Source: an uncultured Solirubrobacteraceae bacterium
GTDB taxonomy: Bacteria; Actinomycetota; Thermoleophilia; Solirubrobacterales; Solirubrobacteraceae
Direction of reading: 5' to 3'
Length of the DNA stretch: 11,820 bases
NCBI GenBank assembly: GCA_955652345.1
Contig: CATPBV010000100.1
Span: 1 to 11,820, forward strand
Of this stretch, positions 6,621 through 11,820 are shown in pieces (positions within the stretch are counted from its first letter, which is position 1; every line of letters begins with the position of its first letter). The notes under the pieces are model-generated. The model did no database searches and was not told the origin of the DNA. It saw nothing but the letters and a program-made list of their open reading frames with translations. The position numbers and the translations under genes were made by a program.

Positions 6621-7420
6621 CACATCCCGAGGTCCGGTTGGGCGTCGTCGGCTGGCCCGTGGCGCACAGCCTGTCTCCGAAGATCCAGAACGCCGCGCTC
6701 CGGGCCGCCGGCCTGTCCGGGTGGCGCTACCAGAGGCTCCCGATCCCGGCGGGGCTGCTGACAGAGACGGTTCGAGCGCTTCCTCAGGCCGGGTTTCGCG
6801 GCGTCAACGTCACGATTCCCCATAAGGAGGCGGCGGTCGAGCTAGCCACCGTGGCAAGCCCCAGCGCCAAAGCGATCGGCGCGGCCAACACGCTGATCTT
6901 CGAAGCGGACGGCGAGATCCGAGCGGAGAACACGGACGCCTCGGCGCTGATCGCGACGTTGCCGTTTCCGGCCGCCGGCAAGACGGCGATGGTGCTCGGC
7001 GCTGGCGGCAGCGCACGCGCGGCGGTCTGGGCGCTCCTGAACGCCGGTGCCGCCGAGGTTCGGGTGTGGAACCGGACGGCGGAACGAGCACGGATCCTGT
7101 GCGCCGAGATCGGGGGCACGCCGGTGGAGCGAGTGTCTCCCGCCGACCTGCTCGTCCACTGTACGTCCACCGGATTGGACGGTTTGGACGATTTCTTCAA
7201 GCAGCTCCCGCTAACCGCCGATGCGCTCGCGGGCTACGAATGCGTGGTTGATCTCGTGTACTCCGAACCACCAACGCAGCTGACCCGGACCGCAAGGTCG
7301 CGACAGCGCGCCGTCGTCGACGGGCTCGAGGTGCTGATCGCACAGGGGGCATTCAGCTTCGAACTTTTCACGGGCCGGTCCGCTCCCGTGGCGGCGATGC
7401 GCGCGGCGCTGAGCGGATGA
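6614..7420 (+). CDS. aroE: shikimate dehydrogenase (NADP+), TTG start
   Basis: AroE reduces 3-dehydroshikimate to shikimate with NADPH, the fourth step of the shikimate pathway to aromatic amino acids. The 268-residue product shows the shikimate-binding SLSP at 19-22, VTIPHK at 66-71 with catalytic K71, AANTL at 90-94, and NTD at 106-108 with D108. The NADP-binding loop GAGGSARA lies at 129-136 and WNRT at 152-155 is the NADP-preferring signature. Q244 lies in the C-terminal shikimate-binding region. The start is constrained: an in-frame stop lies at 6590-6592, and the only start codons before the first strand are TTG 6614 and TTG 6638. TTG 6614 leaves a normal N-terminus and overlaps the mltG end by 7 bp. 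Deviations such as HCTSTG at 182-187, where Asn is usual in place of His, leave a slight chance of an AroE-like paralogue. The stop overlaps the pilB start. Confidence 0.92.
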   Translation: MLTHPEVRLGVVGWPVAHSLSPKIQNAALRAAGLSGWRYQRLPIPAGLLTETVRALPQAGFRGVNVTIPHKEAAVELATVASPSAKAIGAANTLIFEADGEIRAENTDASALIATLPFPAAGKTAMVLGAGGSARAAVWALLNAGAAEVRVWNRTAERARILCAEIGGTPVERVSPADLLVHCTSTGLDGLDDFFKQLPLTADALAGYECVVDLVYSEPPTQLTRTARSRQRAVVDGLEVLIAQGAFSFELFTGRSAPVAAMRAALSG

Positions 7421-9207
7421 ACGAGCAGAGCCGCCATCTCAGAGCGGTAGGCGCCGCCTCCGGCGAGGATCACCACGATGAGCGGCGGAATGGGATCACG
7501 CCGCCGCGCAGTCGAGGCGTCACGAGCAGGTTCCTGACCGATGTGATCGTAGAGCTCGGCATGGTCGATCGCGACCGGGTGCAGCGGGCCGAGCAGGAGG
7601 CGCGCTCGCAGGGCACCCCTCCGGAGCGAGTGCTGCTCGAGGAGGGTGCGATCACCTCCGTGCAGCTATCGCAGGCGATCGCTGAGCGATACGGGCTCGA
7701 TCACCTCGACCTGGGAGTGATGACCGTCGACATGGCAGCCGCGAACCTCCTCAGCACCGCCTCGGCCAAGCGTTACGGAGCGGTCCCGGTCGCCTACGTC
7801 GACGACCACACACTCCTACTGGCGATGTCCGATCCGGCCAACGTCCTCGCGATCGATGACATCTCGCTGCTGACGCATTTCGACGTTCGTCCCGCGGTGG
7901 TATCCGAGGAAGACCTCGCGGGCTTGATCGCTCGCATGAACCGCTTCGAGGACGCGGTCAAGGAAGCCGTCGCCGAGGACGAGGACTCGGTTCCGGTCGA
8001 GGTCGTCGACCTGCGCGAGTCCGCCGACGACGCGCCGGTGATCAAGCTCGTCCATTCCATCATCGCCCAGGCCGCAGAGCGCGGTGCATCCGACATCCAC
8101 TTCGAGCCGCAGGCCGACGAGGAAGGCCGCCCCGGTCGCGAGCTTCGCGTCCGGATGCGTGTCGACGGCGTCCTCACCGGGCTGACCACCGTGCCGCGGC
8201 GGATGATCGGCGGGGTGGTCTCGCGGATCAAGATCATGAGCGACCTCGACATCGCCGAGCATCGCCTCCCGCAGGACGGCCGCGTCAGCCTGACCGTGGA
8301 GGGCCGGCAGGTCGACGTCCGCGTGGTGACGATGCCGAGCGTGCAGGGCGAGTCGGTGGTGCTGCGAGTGCTCGACAAACAAAGCATCCGCTTCGAGCTC
8401 GAGAAACTCGGGATGCAGGCGCACGAGCTGGGCCGCTTCCGCCGCGCGCTTCACCGATCGCACGGCTCGGTCCTCGTGACGGGGCCAACCGGTTCTGGAA
8501 AGTCCACGACGCTGTACGCCGCGCTCGACGAGCTCAACACGCCCGAGAAGAACATCATCACGATCGAGGATCCGGTCGAGTACCAGATGCCGGGCGTCAC
8601 CCAGGTTCAGGTCAATCCGAAGGCCGGGCTGACGTTCGCGACGGGGCTGCGCTCGATGATGCGCGCCGACCCGGACATCCTGATGGTGGGGGAGATCCGC
8701 GACCGGGACACCGCCCAGATTGCGATCGAAGGGGCCCTGACCGGACACACGGTCCTCTCGACGCTGCACACGAACGATGCTCCGTCGGCCACGACCCGCC
8801 TGATCGAGATGGGAATCGAGCCGTTTCTGGTGGCCTCGGCACTCGAGTGTGTCGTTGCCCAGCGGCTCGTCCGGATGCTCTGCTCGCACTGCAAGCGCCG
8901 CGTCCTGGTCTCGGCCCAGGTCTTGTGCGATCACGGCTTCCGGTCGCAATTCGACATCGAGGCCTACGAGCCGGTCGGCTGCGGTCGCTGCGGTGGGTCT
9001 GGCTATCGCGGGAGGATCGGCCTGTACGAGGTGATGATCATGTCCGAGGCGATCCGCTCGCTGACGCTGACGCGGGGCTCTGCCGACCAGCTCACGGCGG
9101 TCGCGATCAGTGAGGGGATGCGCAGGCTTCGCGAGGATGGGCTGGAGAAGGTCAAGGCTGGACTGACGTCCATCGCGGAGGTGGCGCGGGTCACGGGAAG
9201 CGCCTGA
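7417..9207 (+). CDS. pilB: type IV pilus assembly (extension) ATPase PilB, GspE family
   Basis: PilB is the cytoplasmic hexameric ATPase that powers pilus polymerisation through PilC. The 596-residue product has a disordered start (1-36), then an N-terminal T2SSE_N/MshEN-type domain at about 38-178. The motor domain follows, with an Asp box ending in GASDIHFEP (223-231), Walker A GPTGSGKST (356-364), Walker B ILMVGEIRD (421-429, E426) and a His box GHTVLSTLHTND (443-454). A tetracysteine zinc site (C489, C492, C522, C525) is typical of the PilB/GspE assembly branch and absent from PilT. ATG 7417 overlaps the aroE stop in an ATGA arrangement, suggesting translational coupling. Type II secretion GspE is the main alternative, but the adjacent pilT argues for a pilus. 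Confidence 0.95.
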   Translation: MNEQSRHLRAVGAASGEDHHDERRNGITPPRSRGVTSRFLTDVIVELGMVDRDRVQRAEQEARSQGTPPERVLLEEGAITSVQLSQAIAERYGLDHLDLGVMTVDMAAANLLSTASAKRYGAVPVAYVDDHTLLLAMSDPANVLAIDDISLLTHFDVRPAVVSEEDLAGLIARMNRFEDAVKEAVAEDEDSVPVEVVDLRESADDAPVIKLVHSIIAQAAERGASDIHFEPQADEEGRPGRELRVRMRVDGVLTGLTTVPRRMIGGVVSRIKIMSDLDIAEHRLPQDGRVSLTVEGRQVDVRVVTMPSVQGESVVLRVLDKQSIRFELEKLGMQAHELGRFRRALHRSHGSVLVTGPTGSGKSTTLYAALDELNTPEKNIITIEDPVEYQMPGVTQVQVNPKAGLTFATGLRSMMRADPDILMVGEIRDRDTAQIAIEGALTGHTVLSTLHTNDAPSATTRLIEMGIEPFLVASALECVVAQRLVRMLCSHCKRRVLVSAQVLCDHGFRSQFDIEAYEPVGCGRCGGSGYRGRIGLYEVMIMSEAIRSLTLTRGSADQLTAVAISEGMRRLREDGLEKVKAGLTSIAEVARVTGSA

Positions 9208-9235
9208 CAGGCCGATACGAGCTGGTCAGGCATGT

Positions 9236-9241
9236 AAGGAG
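9236..9241 (+). promoter_or_regulatory. strong Shine-Dalgarno sequence for pilT
   Basis: AAGGAG is followed by 8 bases and then the pilT ATG at 9250. It is the clearest ribosome binding site in the window and lies in the 42-bp gap after pilB, the largest gap inside the run. It suggests that pilT is translated independently rather than by coupling to pilB. Confidence 0.75.
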
Positions 9242-9249
9242 CGTCAAGG

Positions 9250-10335
9250 ATGGAGCTCGATTTCGCCCAGGTCCTGCTCGAGGTGATCGATCGCCGAGCC
9301 TCGGACCTGCATATCACCGCGGGGGCGCCGCCGATGGTGCGGGTGCGTGGGCGGCTGACCGCGCTCGAGGGCTATCCGGAGCTGTCGCCGGTCGAGACGC
9401 GCGAGATCGTCTACTCGATCCTGTCGAACTCGCAGCGCCAGAAGTTCGAGAACAACTGGCAGCTCGACTTCGCCTACCAGATCCCCGGAACCGCGCGCTT
9501 CCGCGTCAACGCCTATTTCCAGCGCTCGGCAGTGGCCGCCGCGTTGCGCCTGATCCCGGTAGACGTGGTGCCGCTCGAGACACTCGGGCTACCGCCGATC
9601 GTCGCGGACTTCGCCCGCAAGCCACGCGGCCTGGTGCTCGTCACCGGCCCCACCGGCTCTGGTAAGTCGACCACGCTTGCGTCGTTGATCGACGTGATCA
9701 ACAGCGACCGTGAAGAGCACATCATCACGATCGAGGACCCGATCGAGTTCCTGCACCGCCACAAGAAGTGCATCGTCAACCAGCGTGAGGTGGGCACCGA
9801 CGCGACCAGCTTCGCCGAGGCCTTGAAGGCGGCGCTGCGCCAGGACCCCGACGTGATCCTGCTCGGCGAGATGCGCGACCTCGAGACGATCGGAACCGCG
9901 ATAACCGCGGCCGAGACCGGTCATCTCGTGTTCGCGACGCTGCACACCCAGGACACCCCGCAGACCGTCGATCGGATCATCGACGCCTTCCCCGGTAGCC
10001 AGCAGGACCAGATCCGAGCGCAGCTCGCGGTGTGCCTGCAAGGCATCATGACGCAGATGCTGCTGCCGACCGCCGACGGCGCCGGCCGCTGCGTCGCCGC
10101 AGAGATCCTGTCCCCGACGCCCGCCGTCAGGAACCTGATCCGCGAGGCCAAGAGCCATCAGATCTACTCCGTCCTTCAGACCGGCGCCTCGCACGGCATG
10201 CAGACGATGGACTCCTCGCTTGCGGACCTAGTTCGGGCCGGCAAGATCACGCGCAAGCTCGCGGAGTCGAGAGCCCACTCGCCCGAGGAGCTGCGCCGCC
10301 TGCTCGGCGAGCCCGCGCGGCCGATAGCGGCGTAG
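9250..10335 (+). CDS. pilT: type IV pilus retraction ATPase PilT
   Basis: PilT is the hexameric motor that depolymerises the pilus, driving twitching, surface sensing or DNA uptake. The 361-residue product has the usual PilT length and a short PAS-like N-terminal domain (about 1-115), including ASDLHITAG at 17-25. Walker A GPTGSGKST lies at 133-141 and Walker B DVILLGEMRD at 201-210 with E207. The His box TGHLVFATLHTQD lies at 223-235. AVRNLIRE at 292-299 is the conserved C-terminal PilT motif needed for retraction in other bacteria. There is no tetracysteine site, which separates it from PilB. The ATG has a strong ribosome binding site. The gene lies 42 bp after pilB and 7 bp before pilC, so motor and platform genes are probably co-transcribed. 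The close paralogue PilU is possible but less likely in a single-copy cluster. Confidence 0.95.
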   Translation: MELDFAQVLLEVIDRRASDLHITAGAPPMVRVRGRLTALEGYPELSPVETREIVYSILSNSQRQKFENNWQLDFAYQIPGTARFRVNAYFQRSAVAAALRLIPVDVVPLETLGLPPIVADFARKPRGLVLVTGPTGSGKSTTLASLIDVINSDREEHIITIEDPIEFLHRHKKCIVNQREVGTDATSFAEALKAALRQDPDVILLGEMRDLETIGTAITAAETGHLVFATLHTQDTPQTVDRIIDAFPGSQQDQIRAQLAVCLQGIMTQMLLPTADGAGRCVAAEILSPTPAVRNLIREAKSHQIYSVLQTGASHGMQTMDSSLADLVRAGKITRKLAESRAHSPEELRRLLGEPARPIAA

Positions 10336-10342
10336 GTCAACT

Positions 10343-11551
10343 ATGCCCACATTCGTCTTCAAAGCGATTGACCTTGCCGGAGCCGCCGCCAAGGGAGAGG
10401 TCGAGGCCGACTCCAAGCAGGCGGTCGCCGCGCAGCTGAAGGAGCGGGGCCTCGTCGTCGTCGACGTCGCCCACAAGTACCGCTCCAAGGAGCTGAACAT
10501 CCAGCTATCGCGGGTCAGTCCCAAGGACCTGGCGGTGGCCTCGCGCCAGCTGGCGACGATGGTGAGCTCAGGGCTGTCGATCCTCCGCGCGCTGCACGTG
10601 CTCGAGGAGCAGGTCAAGTCCAAGCGGCTGCGAGACACGATCGAAGCGGTGCGCAAGGACGTCGAGGCGGGGCTTCAGCTGTCGGACGCGATGGCCCGTC
10701 ACCCGAAGGTGTTCGGGCCTCTGTACGTGGCCATGGTTCGTGCCGGGGAGACCGGCGGCGTGCTGGAGGAGTGCCTGCTTCGCACCGCCGACCAGCTCGA
10801 GAAGGACGCCGCGCTGAGGCGGCAGGTCCGGGCCGCGATGATCTACCCGGCGCTCGTGATCTCGTTCGCATTGATCGTGCTGCTGGCGCTGGTGGCGTTC
10901 CTGATCCCGGTGTTCGTGAAGGTGTTCAAGCAGTTTCCATCTGGCAAGCTGCCGGCGCTCACCAAGTGGATGGTGGGGCTATCGCACCTGGTGACACATC
11001 AGGCGTACGTGCTGGTCGGAGTCGTGGCGCTGGTCGTCGGCGGCTTCATCTCGTTCAAGCGCTCGCAGTGGGGAAGACCGCATTGGGACGCGTTCAAGCT
11101 GAGAATCCCGATGAAGATCGGCGATGTGGTGCAGAAGGTGGCGATTGCACGCTGGTCTCGCACGCTCGCGTCGCTGACGAGTGCCGGCGTCCCGATCCTC
11201 CATGCGATCGAGATCACCGGCAAGACCGCCGGCAACGCCGTCGTGGAGCGCGCAATGGGCGAGGTCATCGCTTCGGTCAAGGCCGGCGGGACGCTCGCAA
11301 GCCCGCTCGGCGAGGCCGGCGTGTTTCCGGCGATGGTCGCTCAGATGGTCGCGGTCGGCGAGGAGACGGGCGCGCTCGACACCATGCTCTCCAAGATCGC
11401 GGACTTCTACGACGACGAGGTGTCAGCCGCGGTCAAGGCGCTCACCTCGATCATGGAGCCGGTGATGATCATCGTTGTCGGCGGGATCGTCGGTGTGATC
11501 GTGATCTCGATGTACCTGCCGCTGTTCAGCGTGTACAACTCGATCAAGTAG
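10343..11551 (+). CDS. pilC: type IV pilus inner-membrane platform protein PilC (GspF family)
   Basis: PilC sits in the cytoplasmic membrane and couples PilB and PilT to the growing or retracting pilus. The 402-residue product has the normal length. It begins with a short domain containing FKAIDLAGAAAKGEVEAD at 6-23, which is typical of PilC/GspF starts. Two T2SSF repeats follow at about 64-188 and 266-392. Each contains the recognisable core, GLSILRAL with AGETGG (77-84, 134-139) in the first and GVPILHAI with GEETGALD (282-289, 339-346) in the second. Membrane segments are visible at about 166-192, 218-237 and 372-395, and the protein ends shortly after the last one. ATG 10343 follows the pilT stop by 7 bp with only a weak AGG behind it, so coupling to pilT translation is likely. 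The next genes, where pilins and PilM/N/O would be expected, lie beyond a 92-bp gap or outside the window. Confidence 0.95.
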   Translation: MPTFVFKAIDLAGAAAKGEVEADSKQAVAAQLKERGLVVVDVAHKYRSKELNIQLSRVSPKDLAVASRQLATMVSSGLSILRALHVLEEQVKSKRLRDTIEAVRKDVEAGLQLSDAMARHPKVFGPLYVAMVRAGETGGVLEECLLRTADQLEKDAALRRQVRAAMIYPALVISFALIVLLALVAFLIPVFVKVFKQFPSGKLPALTKWMVGLSHLVTHQAYVLVGVVALVVGGFISFKRSQWGRPHWDAFKLRIPMKIGDVVQKVAIARWSRTLASLTSAGVPILHAIEITGKTAGNAVVERAMGEVIASVKAGGTLASPLGEAGVFPAMVAQMVAVGEETGALDTMLSKIADFYDDEVSAAVKALTSIMEPVMIIVVGGIVGVIVISMYLPLFSVYNSIK

Positions 11552-11643
11552 CGTGGCGCTCGCGTGGACGCGATCGGTCGCACCGCCAGTGCGTCGCCCC
11601 GCCGGCCGCAGCTGAGACCGTCGCCTGCGATCGCGAGGCTGTG

Positions 11644-11820
11644 ATGGCTATCGTTGCGGTCGTGGCGACCGAACGGCAGGAGGACTCAAGCCGCCTCGAG
11701 TGCTCACCGTGCCGCGGAACCGGCACGGTCATCTCAGCGCTCGGCGGCGAGCCGCGCGAAGTCACATGTCCCTGGTGCGGTGGCTCGGGGCGCTTCATTC
11801 CCGGTCGAGACGCACAGCAC
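11644..11820 (+). CDS. small zinc-ribbon protein with two DnaJ-like CxxCxGxG motifs (3' end outside the window)
   Basis: An open frame from ATG 11644 reaches the window end without a stop (59 codons visible). It has two CxxCxGxG units, CSPCRGTG at 20-27 and CPWCGGSG at 42-49, separated by a short linker, so C20, C23, C42 and C45 can bind one zinc ion, as in half of a DnaJ cysteine-rich domain. No J domain or other known domain is visible. It resembles small uncharacterised actinobacterial proteins of this pattern, but that is recall and not a search. The start is uncertain: GTG 11662 gives a product beginning MATERQ and lies 7 bases after a TATCGT box, while ATG 11644 has only a weak GCGAGG ribosome binding site. 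It follows pilC by 92 bp. A chaperone-like or zinc-structural role is possible; no function can be assigned. Confidence 0.7.
   Translation, partial: MAIVAVVATERQEDSSRLECSPCRGTGTVISALGGEPREVTCPWCGGSGRFIPGRDAQH
11649..11654 (+). promoter_or_regulatory. candidate -10 box for the zinc-ribbon gene
   Basis: TATCGT fits TAnnnT and lies 7 bases before GTG 11662, the same spacing as the TACACT box before alaS. If used, it would give a leaderless transcript starting at GTG 11662 and make ATG 11644 non-coding. No convincing -35 is visible upstream, so this is weak. Confidence 0.25.

Noticed and set aside
5670..6623. Open minus-strand frame of 317 codons antisense to mltG
   Set aside because: It has low-complexity mirror composition and no motifs, while mltG has all its family motifs in the same interval.
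7816..8949. Open minus-strand frame of 377 codons antisense to pilB
   Set aside because: It is dominated by Arg, Asp, His and Leu with no recognisable domain, and pilB on the other strand is fully conserved.
11579..11593. Hairpin after pilC (CGCAC, loop CGCCA, GTGCG) as an intrinsic terminator
   Set aside because: The stem has five pairs and no T tract follows, so it is not convincing; it may be chance in GC-rich DNA.
11627..11634. Palindrome GCGATCGC
   Set aside because: A single 8-bp palindrome is expected in GC-rich DNA with many CGATCG-like strings, and it has no further context as an operator.
1..11820. tRNA or rRNA genes, CRISPR arrays, insertion sequences, prophage or toxin-antitoxin genes
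   Set aside because: None were seen. Nearly every base belongs to a recognisable coding region, and no regular direct repeats or transposase motifs occur.

Overview
The window is high-GC, gene-dense bacterial DNA carrying nine genes with essentially no spare sequence. The gene order (alaS, ruvX, mltG, aroE, then type IV pilus genes), the high GC, a probable leaderless alaS transcript and the actinobacterial look of the secreted GH6 protein all suggest an Actinomycetota genome. The deep class Thermoleophilia (Solirubrobacterales and relatives) is the best guess. This assignment is inference from recognised families, not a database result.

Layout. Positions 1-483 hold the 3' end of mnmA (tRNA 2-thiouridylase, + strand). 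Positions 473-1996 hold the only minus-strand gene, a secreted protein with a Calx-beta domain, a glycoside hydrolase family 6 domain with an altered active site, and a very basic C-terminal tail. Its 3' end overlaps the mnmA end by 11 bp. A 92-bp divergent gap follows. From 2089 the + strand carries one tightly packed run: alaS (2089-4731), ruvX (4736-5167), mltG (5160-6620), aroE (6614-7420, TTG start), pilB (7417-9207), pilT (9250-10335) and pilC (10343-11551). Genes overlap by 4-8 bp or are 4-42 bp apart, so a single operon with translational coupling is likely. After another 92-bp gap, a small double CxxCxGxG zinc-ribbon protein begins at about 11644 and runs off the window.

How the genes fit together. 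MnmA and AlaS both act on tRNA. RuvX is a YqgF-family nuclease implicated in rRNA processing. MltG trims nascent peptidoglycan glycan strands and AroE makes shikimate. PilB, PilT and PilC are the extension motor, retraction motor and inner-membrane platform of a type IVa-like pilus; the pilins, PilD and PilM/N/O are not in the window. No tRNA, rRNA, CRISPR array, insertion sequence or phage gene was seen. Most of the window is ordinary housekeeping and pilus DNA. The less ordinary parts are the divergent GH6/Calx-beta protein, the Asp-to-His change in RuvX, the joining of cell-wall, aro and pilus genes in one run, and the small zinc-ribbon protein next to the pilus genes.
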